Position numbers and translations under genes: made by a program
Shown: positions 1 to 6,437 of the stretch, one piece after another
Layout: each line of letters starts with the position of its first letter
Numbering within the stretch: position 1 is the first letter of the stretch
The notes under the pieces: model-generated
Told to the model about the DNA's origin: nothing
Seen by the model: only the letters and a program-made list of their open reading frames with translations
Database searches by the model: none
Assembly (NCBI GenBank): GCA_035640715.1
Contig: DASQVO010000405.1
Location: forward strand, 1 to 13,487
DNA length: 13,487 nt
Source: DASQVO01 sp035640715
GTDB lineage: Bacteria; Actinomycetota; Actinomycetes; Streptosporangiales; Streptosporangiaceae
Direction of reading: 5' to 3'

Positions 1-197
1 GTGACCTTGCCCAGGTCGGTGCCCGGCGGGGCGTACTGGCCGAAGACAACCGCCATCAGGGCCAGGTGCCAGGAGTGCTCGGCGGAGTTTTCCCGCCGTG
101 AGCCGTCGCAGAGGGTGCTCTGCCGCAGCACGCTCTTGAGCCGGTCGGCCTCGAGCACGAACTGGAACTGGCTGTCCAGGGGATTCATGGCACTCAT
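1..197 (-). CDS. HD-domain phosphohydrolase (YfbR/HDDC2-like), N-terminal part only
   Basis: The minus strand reads into the window edge from an ATG at 197. It gives about 65 residues containing FQFVLEADRLKSVLRQ followed by RRENSAEHSWHLALM. The S-A-E-H-S-W block with a preceding R-R-E-N matches the first metal-binding His of the YfbR/HDDC2 group of HD hydrolases, here H41. Known members are metal-dependent 5'-deoxynucleotidases or related phosphohydrolases. The HD pair and final Asp would lie beyond base 1, so activity cannot be judged. A second in-frame ATG at 188 is an equally possible start, and neither has a strong ribosome-binding site. The gene is divergent from furA across a 138-base gap. 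The family call is good; the substrate is unknown. Confidence 0.8.
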   Translation of the reverse strand, partial: MSAMNPLDSQFQFVLEADRLKSVLRQSTLCDGSRRENSAEHSWHLALMAVVFGQYAPPGTDLGKV

Positions 198-300
198 CTG
201 ACCAGTCGCCGGGCCAGCCCGCAAACCGGCTGACGTTCGGGGACAGTCACTGCATCCCATCCGTTTACTACTCCTTCGTTTTACCGTCATGTTCGTTAGT

Positions 301-336
301 TTGAATCATTCGTCTTTAGGTGTAGCATCAGGTCCA
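301..336 (+). promoter_or_regulatory. furA promoter, probably leaderless, with a GAAT-C-ATTC palindrome
   Basis: In an AT-rich island there is TTGAAT at 301-306, a 16-base spacer, and TAGCAT at 323-328. The spacing puts the transcription start at or within a base or two of the furA ATG at 336. There is no convincing Shine-Dalgarno sequence before that ATG, so a leaderless mRNA is likely. A short inverted repeat GAAT-C-ATTC (303-311) overlaps the -35 and is a candidate operator for autoregulation by FurA. The promoter call is inferred from motif and spacing only. Confidence 0.45.
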
Positions 337-800
337 TGCACGACGTCGAGCGGCTTCGCGCCGCGGGACTGCGGGTGACATCAGCGCGGCTGGCGATCCT
401 CGAGACCGTACGCGCCGGTGATCACCCTGGTACTGACGAGGTTGCCCGCATGGTCCGCGAGCGCCTTGGCCATGTGACGATCCAGGCGGTGTATGAGGCG
501 CTCGGCGCCTTCACTGCCGCCGGACTGATCCGCCGGATCGAGCCGGCCGGGAGCCCGGCCCGCTACGAGGGCCGGGTTGGCGACAACCACCATCACATCG
601 TGTGCCGCAGTTGCGGAGCGATCACCGACGTCGACTGTGTGGTCGGCCGCGCTCCCTGCCTGGAGCCTGCTGAAAGCTACGGCTTCGACATTGACGAGGC
701 AGAAGTTACCTTTTGGGGCATATGTGACCAGTGCCAGCGGGACTCATCGCCTGCTGGCCCGCCAGCTGAGCTGGCCGTCGGGGGGGCGGCCGGCTCCTAA
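336..800 (+). CDS. furA: Fur-family transcriptional regulator (FurA/CatR-like), peroxide/iron responsive
   Basis: The 154-residue protein has the Fur architecture. Residues 1-75 form a winged helix, with the recognition segment VTIQAVYEALGAFTAAGLIRR at about 47-67. A dimerisation/metal domain follows, with H85-H86-H87 and two CxxC pairs, C90/C93 and C130/C133, typical of a structural Zn site. The gene sits 70 bases upstream of a catalase on the same strand. This is the classic actinobacterial arrangement (furA-katG in mycobacteria, catR-catA in Streptomyces) in which the regulator represses itself and the catalase until peroxide oxidises it. The last ~20 residues are a Pro/Ala/Gly-rich tail beyond the usual domain. 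The direct role is inferred from context; Zur- or Nur-type function is less likely because of the catalase neighbour. Confidence 0.92.
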   Translation: MHDVERLRAAGLRVTSARLAILETVRAGDHPGTDEVARMVRERLGHVTIQAVYEALGAFTAAGLIRRIEPAGSPARYEGRVGDNHHHIVCRSCGAITDVDCVVGRAPCLEPAESYGFDIDEAEVTFWGICDQCQRDSSPAGPPAELAVGGAAGS

Positions 801-870
801 CCCCGTCGATCCCGCGCGGTCGGGGCCGCGCACCATTGCACCAGAGTCCAGATTCCAGGAGGAGATCAGG

Positions 871-2325
871 ATGAGTGACGAGCGCCCAGTGACCACCACG
901 AATGCCGGTATCCCGGTCGCCAGCGATGAGTTCTCGCTGACGGTGGGTCCCGGCGGCCCGACTGTGCTGCATGACGCCTACACCGTGCAGAAGATGCAGG
1001 CGTTCAACCGTGAGCGGGTGCCCGAGCGGGTGGTGCATGCCAAGGGCAGTGGCGCCCATGGGTTCTTTGAGGTGACCGAGGACGTCACGCAGTACACGCG
1101 GGCGGCGTTCCTGTCGCGGGTGGGCAAGCAGACCCCGGTGTTCCTGCGGTTTTCCACGGTTGCCGGCGAGCTGGGCAGCGCGGACACGGTGCGCGACCCG
1201 CGCGGGTTTGCGATCAAGTTCTACACCGAAGAGGGCAACTATGACCTGGTCGGCAACAACACGCCGACCTTCTTCATCCGGGACGCCCACAAGTTCGCGG
1301 ACTTCATCCACTCCCAGAAGCGCCGGGCCGACACCGGCATGCGGGACAACAACATGCAGTGGGACTTCTGGACCCTGTCCCCGGAGTCGGCGCACCAGGT
1401 CACCATCTTGATGACGGACCGCGGGACGCCGCGGACCTACCGGCACCAGAACGGCTACAGCAGCCACACCTACTCGTGGATCAACGCCAAGGGCGAGCTG
1501 TTCTGGGTGAAGTACCACTTCAAGACCGTGCAGGGCATCGAGAACTTCACCGACACCGAGGCCGCCGCGATCGCATCCCAGGACCCCGACTATCACCGCC
1601 GTGACCTCTGGGAGGCGATCGCCAGCGGGAACGCGCCGGAATGGCGGCTGGAGATGCAGATCATGCCGGCCACCGACGCCGCCGACTACCGGTTCAACCC
1701 GTTCGACCTGACCAAGGTCTGGCCGCATGAGGACTACCCGCCGATCACGATCGGCCGCCTGGTCCTCAACCGCAACCCGGAGAACCACTTCGCCGAGATC
1801 GAGCAGTCCGCGTTCGAGCCGTCCAACCTGGTGCCCGGCATCGGGCTGTCCCCGGACAAGATGCTGATGGGCCGGGTGTTCTCCTACCACGACACCCACC
1901 TGCACCGGATCGGCGCCAACTACGAGCAGCTGCCGATCAACGCGCCGAAGTCCCCGGTGCACACCTACGCCAAGGACGGCCCGATGGTTTACCGCAACTC
2001 TGCCGACCCGGTGTACGCGCCGAACTCCTTCGGCGGCCCGCGGGCCAGCGCCGAGGCCGCCGGCCGGCCCAACTGGATGGTCGAGGCTGCCGAGATCGGC
2101 AACTATGCCTACACCAAGCACCGCGACGACGATGATTTCGTCCAGCCGCGCGCGCTGTATGAGAAGGTGCTGAGCGACACCGACAAGGACCACCTGGTCA
2201 GCAACATCGTCACCCACATCAAGGGCGGCGTGACGTCCGGGACGCTGCCCCGGGTCATCGAGTACTGGAGGAACGTCCACCCCGACCTCGGCGCTCGCGT
2301 CGCCAAGGAGGTCAACGGCGGCTGA
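871..2325 (+). CDS. katA: Monofunctional heme catalase, small-subunit type
   Basis: This cytoplasmic catalase converts hydrogen peroxide to water and oxygen. The ATG at 871 is preceded by AGGAGGAGAT, giving 484 residues, the usual length for small-subunit (clade 3-like) catalases. The open frame extends further upstream into furA, but that part is not catalase-like. Catalytic His56 lies in RVVHAKGSGAHGFFEVT, the distal Asn is N129 in DLVGNNTPTFFIRD, and the proximal heme-ligand Tyr is Y339 in RVFSYHDTHLHRIG. The H-to-N (73) and H-to-Y (283) spacings equal those of bovine catalase, so the core has no net insertion or deletion between these sites. It is probably co-transcribed with furA across the 70-base gap and de-repressed by peroxide. 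A strong terminator follows the stop codon. Confidence 0.97.
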   Translation: MSDERPVTTTNAGIPVASDEFSLTVGPGGPTVLHDAYTVQKMQAFNRERVPERVVHAKGSGAHGFFEVTEDVTQYTRAAFLSRVGKQTPVFLRFSTVAGELGSADTVRDPRGFAIKFYTEEGNYDLVGNNTPTFFIRDAHKFADFIHSQKRRADTGMRDNNMQWDFWTLSPESAHQVTILMTDRGTPRTYRHQNGYSSHTYSWINAKGELFWVKYHFKTVQGIENFTDTEAAAIASQDPDYHRRDLWEAIASGNAPEWRLEMQIMPATDAADYRFNPFDLTKVWPHEDYPPITIGRLVLNRNPENHFAEIEQSAFEPSNLVPGIGLSPDKMLMGRVFSYHDTHLHRIGANYEQLPINAPKSPVHTYAKDGPMVYRNSADPVYAPNSFGGPRASAEAAGRPNWMVEAAEIGNYAYTKHRDDDDFVQPRALYEKVLSDTDKDHLVSNIVTHIKGGVTSGTLPRVIEYWRNVHPDLGARVAKEVNGG

Positions 2326-2361
2326 GGGTCCCTTCCGCTAAAAGTTCCCTTCCGCCACGCA

Positions 2362-2404
2362 GCCCGGCACGGCATCCCGCCGTGCCGGGCTCCGTCTTTC
2401 TTCA
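2362..2404 (+). terminator. Rho-independent-like terminator after katA
   Basis: AGCCCGGCACGGC (2362-2374) pairs perfectly with GCCGTGCCGGGCT (2380-2392), a 13-bp stem with a 5-base loop. It is followed by the T-rich run CCGTCTTTCTTC. It starts 37 bases after the katA stop and would isolate furA-katA from the downstream vapBC pair. Confidence 0.85.
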
Positions 2405-2478
2405 TCCCGAACGACCGGTGGTGTCGCGTCCACGCCGGCGCTTCCTTATTGGCTTTCCGCCTCAGTGGTGGCGCGATG

Positions 2479-2520
2479 GCTCTGGTCACCAGAGCTGAGA
2501 TGGGTGGTACCATATGTGTC
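2479..2520 (+). promoter_or_regulatory. vapBC operator palindrome and probable leaderless promoter
   Basis: A perfect 17-bp inverted repeat GCTCTGGT-C-ACCAGAGC occupies 2479-2495. A TACCAT -10 element follows at 2508-2513, seven bases before the vapB ATG at 2521. No Shine-Dalgarno sequence precedes the ATG, which fits leaderless initiation with transcription starting at the A. The palindrome covers the expected -35 position (about 2485-2490), where no good -35 hexamer is seen. This is the usual place for repression by a ribbon-helix-helix antitoxin or its complex with the toxin. Binding is inferred. Confidence 0.6.
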
Positions 2521-2763
2521 ATGGTGAAGACGACCGTGTACCTTCCTGAGGATCTCGATGTCCGGCTGGAAGCCGAAGCGGCGGCATCCGGCGTCAGCAA
2601 GGCGGAACTGATCCGGCAAGGCATCGTCATGCGTCTGGAGGCGTCGACCCGCCCCAGGCAGGCTCAGCCGCTTCCTGTGTTCACCAGCGGTCGGCCCCTG
2701 ACGGCCGGCCAGATGGACGAGGAGATCTACCAGAGCATCAGGGCGCGGGCGGCTCGCCGATGA
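2521..2763 (+). CDS. vapB: Ribbon-helix-helix antitoxin (VapB/CopG type)
   Basis: The protein is 80 residues long. Residues 2-40 form a ribbon-helix-helix DNA-binding unit: the strand KTTVYLPEDL, then two helices in DVRLEAEAAASGVSKAELIR. The C-terminal half, with PVFTSGRPLTAGQMDEEIY at about 51-69, is the kind of flexible segment that wraps the cognate toxin. The stop overlaps the start of the toxin gene by 4 bases (ATGA), so the two are translationally coupled. The antitoxin is expected to neutralise VapC and repress its own promoter through the palindrome at 2479-2495. An upstream in-frame ATG at 2449 is rejected because it would include the promoter and operator. Confidence 0.9.
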   Translation: MVKTTVYLPEDLDVRLEAEAAASGVSKAELIRQGIVMRLEASTRPRQAQPLPVFTSGRPLTAGQMDEEIYQSIRARAARR

Positions 2764-3197
2764 TCGTGGTCGCGGACACCTCGGCGCTCTACGCCGCGTT
2801 CGACGCGTCCCAGCAGGAACACGGCGACGCTGTGGCGATCATGGAGAGCGAAACCCTTGCGATCTCGCCGTTGGTGATCACCGAACTGGATCATCTGGTC
2901 CATCGCGACCTCGGTTTCTCCGCCGCGCTGCAAGTCGTCGATGCGCTCGCGGCGCGTATGGCGGACGGCCAGTACAAGCTTGCCGAGCTTCGGCAGGATG
3001 ATCTTGCTGTCGCCCGCGATATCCGCATGAAGTATCAGGACCTGAGACTCGACCTCGCGGATGCCATCGGTGTGGTCCTCGCTGACCGGTACCACACGGA
3101 CCGTATCTTCGCTCTCGACCAGCGTGACTATCGGGCCATCACCCCGCTCACGCCGCAGTTTCCCGCCTTCAAGATCCTCCCCGCTGACCACACGTGA
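2760..3197 (+). CDS. vapC: PIN-domain ribonuclease toxin (VapC)
   Basis: This 145-residue PIN-domain protein has the acidic metal-binding residues expected of the family: D6 in VVADTSALYAAFD, E42 in PLVITELDHL, D98 and D101 in LDLADAIGV, and D120/D123 near IFALDQRDY. VapC toxins are Mg2+-dependent endoribonucleases that cut tRNA or rRNA. Target specificity cannot be read from the sequence. All acidic positions are present, so the toxin looks intact. The ATGA overlap with vapB and the matching gene order support a complete type II module. The stop lies 82 bases from the convergent stop of the ferritin-like gene. Confidence 0.92.
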   Translation: MIVVADTSALYAAFDASQQEHGDAVAIMESETLAISPLVITELDHLVHRDLGFSAALQVVDALAARMADGQYKLAELRQDDLAVARDIRMKYQDLRLDLADAIGVVLADRYHTDRIFALDQRDYRAITPLTPQFPAFKILPADHT

Positions 3198-3279
3198 CGC
3201 TCCAGCGGGCGGATCAGTCGGTAGCGCGCGGGGCCGGATGTCAAGATCTGCCGGCGGTGAGCCCTGGCCGGTGGCGGGC

Positions 3280-4383
3280 CTAGCTGGCGGCGCCTTCGGC
3301 GATGGCGGCGTCCACCTCGCCGGTGCGGGCGGCGAACTCGGCGGCGTACTCCTTCTCCATCCGCTCGGCGATCTCCTCGTCGTCGCGCATCAGCGCCTCA
3401 AGATCCGTCTTCGCCGCGTCGAGCACGCCGAGGTCGGCATAGGCGTGCTGGACCTTCGGGCCCCATAGGCCGATGTCCTTCACGCACGGGACGATCCGGC
3501 TGAACAGCAGCGTGCGGAACATTTGCTGGACGGGGGAGTGCTCGGTGAAGTCCAGGCACTCCGCCACGTCGTAGCCCATCCGTTCCCACACCTCCTGCTG
3601 GCGGAACCGGTTCCGCATCAGGTAGCAGCCCTCCACGACGAATTCTTCGCGATCGGCCCGCTCGGCCGCGGTGAGCTCGGCGTAGTAGTCCCGCAGGGCC
3701 AGCCGGCCGAACGCGACGTGCCGCGCCTCGTCCTGCATGACATAGGCGAGGATCTGCTTGACCAGCGGGTTGGTGGCCACGTCACGGTGCACGCCGAATG
3801 CGGCGAGCGCGAGTCCCTCGATCAGCACCTGCATGCCGAAGTAGGGGAAGTCCCAGCGGGAATCGCTCAGCGCGTCGCCGAGCAGCTTGGCGAGGTCCTG
3901 GTTGACCGGGTAGAACATGCCGATCTTGTCCCGCATGAACCGGGAGTACAGCTCGACGTGCCTGGCCTCGTCCATGGCCTGGGTGGCCGCGTAGAACTTG
4001 GAGTCCATGTCCGGGACGGATTCGACGATCCGCGCCGCCACCGTCAGTGCGCCCTGCTCGCCGTGCAGGAACTGGCTGAACAGCCACGACGCCAGGTGGT
4101 GGGAAAGCTCGTCACGCTCGGACTGGGAGAGGATGTCCCACTGCCGTGAGCCGTAGATGGGGTTGAGGTCCTCGGTGATGCCCATCACGTTCGCGGGATC
4201 CACAGGCAGGTCCCAGTCGATCCGCTTGGCCGCGTCCCACTGCTTGTCCTTGCCGCGCTGGTAGGGATCGAGCAGCCGCTGGCGGCCGTCGTCGTACTCC
4301 CAGGAGAACCGGGCGGCTCCCGTCGAGGGAACATCCCAGGTGCCCGGCTCGACGGGTGTCGTGTAAAGGTCGTATGTGCTCAC
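3280..4383 (-). CDS. Ferritin-like superfamily diiron carboxylate protein
   Basis: The GTG at 4383 has GGGAGG (4395-4390) six bases upstream and gives a 367-residue product starting V(M)STYDLYTTPVEPGTWD. An ATG at 4455 would add 24 non-conserved residues and cover the promoter. Diiron ligands of the R2/ferritin-like fold are all visible: E109 in HGEQGAL, E139-x-x-H142 in DEARHVELY, E189 in LIEGLALAAFG, and E219-x-x-H222 in DEARHVAFG. This fits a soluble four-helix-bundle oxidase, oxygenase or iron-handling protein, related to R2-like and AurF-type proteins. The substrate is unknown. The C-terminus is an acidic, Ala/Glu-rich helix. The protein lacks the length and Tyr context needed to call it a bona fide ribonucleotide reductase R2. 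It is divergent from the antiporter gene. Confidence 0.82.
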   Translation of the reverse strand: MSTYDLYTTPVEPGTWDVPSTGAARFSWEYDDGRQRLLDPYQRGKDKQWDAAKRIDWDLPVDPANVMGITEDLNPIYGSRQWDILSQSERDELSHHLASWLFSQFLHGEQGALTVAARIVESVPDMDSKFYAATQAMDEARHVELYSRFMRDKIGMFYPVNQDLAKLLGDALSDSRWDFPYFGMQVLIEGLALAAFGVHRDVATNPLVKQILAYVMQDEARHVAFGRLALRDYYAELTAAERADREEFVVEGCYLMRNRFRQQEVWERMGYDVAECLDFTEHSPVQQMFRTLLFSRIVPCVKDIGLWGPKVQHAYADLGVLDAAKTDLEALMRDDEEIAERMEKEYAAEFAARTGEVDAAIAEGAAS

Positions 4384-4426
4384 GTGGGGCCTCCCGGCTT
4401 CGGCGGCGGATCGGCTCTTGCTGTCA

Positions 4427-4455
4427 TTACTAACGAGTAACGCGGCTAGGCGCAA
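4427..4455 (-). promoter_or_regulatory. Promoter of the ferritin-like gene with an overlapping TTACT-n4-AGTAA operator
   Basis: On the minus strand TTGCGC (4455-4450) is followed after 17 bases by TAGTAA (4432-4427), a plausible -35/-10 pair about 45-70 bases upstream of the GTG. A perfect inverted repeat TTACT-AACG-AGTAA (4427-4440) overlaps the -10. Such a short AT-rich palindrome in otherwise GC-rich DNA is typical of a TetR- or MarR-type repressor site. The regulator is not in the window. Confidence 0.45.
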
Positions 4456-4569
4456 TACCTGGGCCGCGCTGTTGTGCGCTTATCCGCCGGAAGCATTCTG
4501 TTCCTGTCCCGGCAGACTGGTGGGCAGCAGAAACGGATGCGGGGGCAGGCAGGCTATGCGGAGAAAGCC

Positions 4570-6063
4570 GTGAAGACGGGCGATCCGGGCCTTGTCCTGC
4601 TTTCCGGCGCGGTCGTGATACTCGCCGCGATCGTGGCGGCCAGGATCTCCCACGGGATCGGGCTGCCGGGCCTGCTCGTCTTCCTTGGTCTCGGCCTGGC
4701 CATCGGTGAGGCAGGACTCGGCGTGCGTTTCAGCAACGCCGCGCTTGCGGAATCCCTCGGGCTGAGCGCGCTGATCCTGATCCTGGCCGAAGGCGGCCTG
4801 ACCACCAACTGGGCACACGCGCGCGCGGCGGCACCCAGGGCGGTCATGCTGGCCACCGTCGGCGTCGCCGTCAGCCTCCTGATCGTCGCCGCGGGAACCC
4901 GGTTCCTGCTCCGGCTCCCGTGGCGGGAGGCCCTGCTGCTGGGCGCGGTGCTCGCGTCGACTGACGCGGCCGCGGTCTTCTCGGTGCTGCGCAAACTGCC
5001 GTTGCCGCCCCGGCTGTCCGGGATGCTGGAGGCCGAATCCGGGCTTAACGATGCGCCCGCCGTGCTGGCGGTGACGCTGCTCACCGAGAGGTGGGCGCAT
5101 CCGCCCGGTCCCGCGCTGATCGCGGGACTGATCGCCTACCAGCTCGCCGCGGGCGCCGTGATCGGGCTGCTCGCCGGTGCGATCGGCGCTATCGCGCTGC
5201 GCAGGGTCGCGCTCCCGGCGTCCGGCCTGTACCCGATCGCGGTGCTGTCGCTCATCGTCATGAGCTACGGGGCGGCGACGCAGGCCCGGGCGAGCGGCTT
5301 CCTCGCCGTGTATGTGGCCGCGGTGGTACTGGGGAACGCGCGGCTCCCGCACGGGCCGGCCACCCGTGGTTTCGCGGAGGGTGTCGCCTGGCTCGCCCAG
5401 ATCGGGCTCTTCATCCTGCTCGGCCTGCTCGCCAGCCCGGCGAGGCTGCCCGCGGAAATCATCCCGGCCGTGGTGACAGGATGCGTGCTCGTGGTCATCG
5501 CGAGGCCGGCCGCAGTGATCATCTCCACGCTGCTGCTGCGGACGCCGTGGCGGCACCGGGCCTTCCTGGCCTGGGCCGGATTGCGCGGTGCCGTCCCGAT
5601 CGTGCTCGCGACGATCCCGATGAAGGCGCGGGTGCCGGGCGCGGTCCGCATCTTCGACATCGTCTTCGTGGTCGTGGTCATCTTCACCCTCGTGCAGGGC
5701 CCCGCCCTGCCGTGGGCAGCCCGGCGCCTGGGCGTGGTGGCGCCCGCCGAGCCCACGGACATCGATGTAGAGGCGGCGCCGCTCGAAGCGCTGCATGCCG
5801 ATCTTCTCCAGGTCACGATCCCGGCCGATTCGAGGCTGCATGGCGTCGAGATCTTCGAACTGAGGCTGCCCGCTCCGGCAAACGTGGCCTTCATTGTCCG
5901 GGACGGACGAGGATTCGTCCCCGGGCCCACGACAGCGCTGCGCGCTGGTGACCGGCTGCTCATCGTCGTCACCGCGGGAGTACGGGAACAGACCGAGCAG
6001 CGGCTGCGGGCCGTGAGCCGGGCTGGCAAGCTCGCCGGATGGCTCGGCGAGAAGGGCCGGTAG
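4570..6063 (+). CDS. CPA1-family K+(Na+)/H+ antiporter with C-terminal TrkA-C domain (NhaP2-like)
   Basis: The chosen start is the GTG at 4570, with GGAG (4560-4563) six bases upstream, giving 497 residues. Upstream in-frame starts (4474, 4537) lack a ribosome-binding site and add a hydrophilic stretch. Residues 5 to about 390 are strongly hydrophobic, about 12 membrane segments. They contain two exchanger motifs, T131-D132 in ASTDAAAVFSVLR and the E156-SGL-N160-D161 block, where the Asn-Asp pair is the ion-binding site of electroneutral CPA1 exchangers. Residues from about 395 to 485 form a TrkA-C (RCK-C) domain, the usual place for nucleotide or second-messenger control in NhaP2/CvrA-type K+/H+ antiporters. 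It probably extrudes K+ or Na+ in exchange for H+. Ion preference is not decidable here. A K+ uptake gene lies downstream on the same strand. Confidence 0.9.
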   Translation: MKTGDPGLVLLSGAVVILAAIVAARISHGIGLPGLLVFLGLGLAIGEAGLGVRFSNAALAESLGLSALILILAEGGLTTNWAHARAAAPRAVMLATVGVAVSLLIVAAGTRFLLRLPWREALLLGAVLASTDAAAVFSVLRKLPLPPRLSGMLEAESGLNDAPAVLAVTLLTERWAHPPGPALIAGLIAYQLAAGAVIGLLAGAIGAIALRRVALPASGLYPIAVLSLIVMSYGAATQARASGFLAVYVAAVVLGNARLPHGPATRGFAEGVAWLAQIGLFILLGLLASPARLPAEIIPAVVTGCVLVVIARPAAVIISTLLLRTPWRHRAFLAWAGLRGAVPIVLATIPMKARVPGAVRIFDIVFVVVVIFTLVQGPALPWAARRLGVVAPAEPTDIDVEAAPLEALHADLLQVTIPADSRLHGVEIFELRLPAPANVAFIVRDGRGFVPGPTTALRAGDRLLIVVTAGVREQTEQRLRAVSRAGKLAGWLGEKGR

Positions 6064-6198
6064 CCCGGCCGGTGCCCGTCACATCTGGAAGCGGTAGCCC
6101 ATGCCGGATCTTGATAGATCCTTAACGTCCGGATTGCCGGTCTTGACATCCCGCTTGTAGCCGTCGCCAGGGCCAACCGCCTAGCCTTTATACCACCC

Positions 6199-6219
6199 GC
6201 ATTCGAACTGCATTCGAAC
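6199..6219. repeat. Direct repeat of GCATTCGAAC, two copies 11 bases apart
   Basis: GCATTCGAAC occurs at 6199-6208 and 6210-6219, each containing the palindrome TTCGAA. An 11-base period is about one helical turn, so both copies face the same side of the DNA, as in a direct-repeat regulator site. It lies about 220 bases upstream of the transporter start. No cognate protein is known to me. Confidence 0.6.
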
Positions 6220-6262
6220 GCTACCCTTAGCCGTGCCGCCCGCAAGCGGCCGACGCTGCCCC

Positions 6263-6277
6263 AGGCGCCATGCGCCT
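6263..6277 (+). promoter_or_regulatory. Small hairpin in the transporter leader
   Basis: AGGCGC-CAT-GCGCCT is a perfect 6-bp stem with a 3-base loop. It ends 20 bases before the AGGAGG at 6298-6303. No U-run follows, so it is not a terminator. It could stabilise or shape the leader RNA. Confidence 0.35.
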
Positions 6278-6297
6278 CTAGCGATGGGCACCCAACA

Positions 6298-6312
6298 AGG
6301 AGGAAAGCCACG
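6298..6312 (+). promoter_or_regulatory. Strong Shine-Dalgarno facing an ACG codon
   Basis: AGGAGG at 6298-6303 is followed after six bases by ACG (6310-6312) and then a 20-codon frame, A-V-N-I-I-E-D-R-Q-G..., ending at TGA 6373-6375. If the ACG initiates, or if it was recently ATG, this is a 21-residue leader peptide. The Shine-Dalgarno is the best in the region, yet the transporter itself starts 134 bases later with its own site. Confidence 0.3.
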
Positions 6313-6344
6313 GCAGTCAACATCATCGAGGACCGGCAGGGCAG

Positions 6345-6437
6345 ATGGCGGCCCAATCCGTCGATGGGCCGGTGAAGGCTGAAGTGGCGGCCCTGAGAGC
6401 TGAATTGACGGTCCTGAGAATGGAGGCGGGAATCTAG
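6345..6437 (+). CDS. Possible 30-residue coiled-coil leader peptide coupled to the K+ transporter
   Basis: The ATG at 6345 opens 30 codons beginning MAAQSVDGPVKAEVAALR. The TAG stop (6435-6437) shares one base with the GTG of the transporter (TAGTG), a typical translational-coupling arrangement. Hydrophobic residues V10, V14, L17, L21 and L24 follow a perfect 4-3-4-3 heptad spacing, so it could form one short amphipathic or coiled-coil helix. Against it: there is only a weak AGGG three bases before the ATG, and the frame is short enough to arise by chance in GC-rich DNA. Function is unknown. Confidence 0.3.
   Translation: MAAQSVDGPVKAEVAALRAELTVLRMEAGI

Larger units (their letters stand above)
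6064..6436 (+). other. 373-base leader region before the KimA-like gene
   Basis: No gene is certain here. It holds a tandem TTCGAA direct repeat (6199-6219), a small perfect hairpin (6263-6277), and a textbook AGGAGG (6298-6303) that does not lead to an ATG, GTG or TTG at normal spacing. It also contains a 30-codon open frame coupled to the transporter (6345-6437). A TATACC at 6189-6194 and a TTGACA at 6143-6148 are present, but neither has a partner element at 16-18 bases. On the minus strand 6175-6079 stays open and ends with GMGYRFQM and a stop, discussed in the findings. Confidence 0.5.

Noticed and set aside
761..775. GCCAGC-TGA-GCTGGC palindrome near the end of furA as a katA operator
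   Set aside because: It lies inside coding sequence about 95 bases before the katA start with no promoter elements around it. Short GC palindromes are common in this DNA.
577..870. N-terminal extension of the catalase frame into furA
   Set aside because: The AGGAGG-type site before the ATG at 871 and normal catalase length from there fix the start. The extension overlaps furA in another frame.
706..2280. Long minus-strand open frame (524 codons) opposite katA
   Set aside because: It is a shadow of the catalase reading frame in GC-rich DNA. The opposite strand has all catalase active-site residues, and the shadow shows no domain.
4480..5841. Long minus-strand frame opposite the antiporter
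   Set aside because: It has highly charged, repetitive Arg/Asp/Gly composition typical of an antisense shadow. The plus strand has clear membrane segments and exchanger motifs.
6064..6436. c-di-AMP (ydaO-type) riboswitch before the KimA-like gene
   Set aside because: I looked because kimA carries one in B. subtilis. I could not find the conserved core segments or a matching fold. A covariance-model search would settle it.
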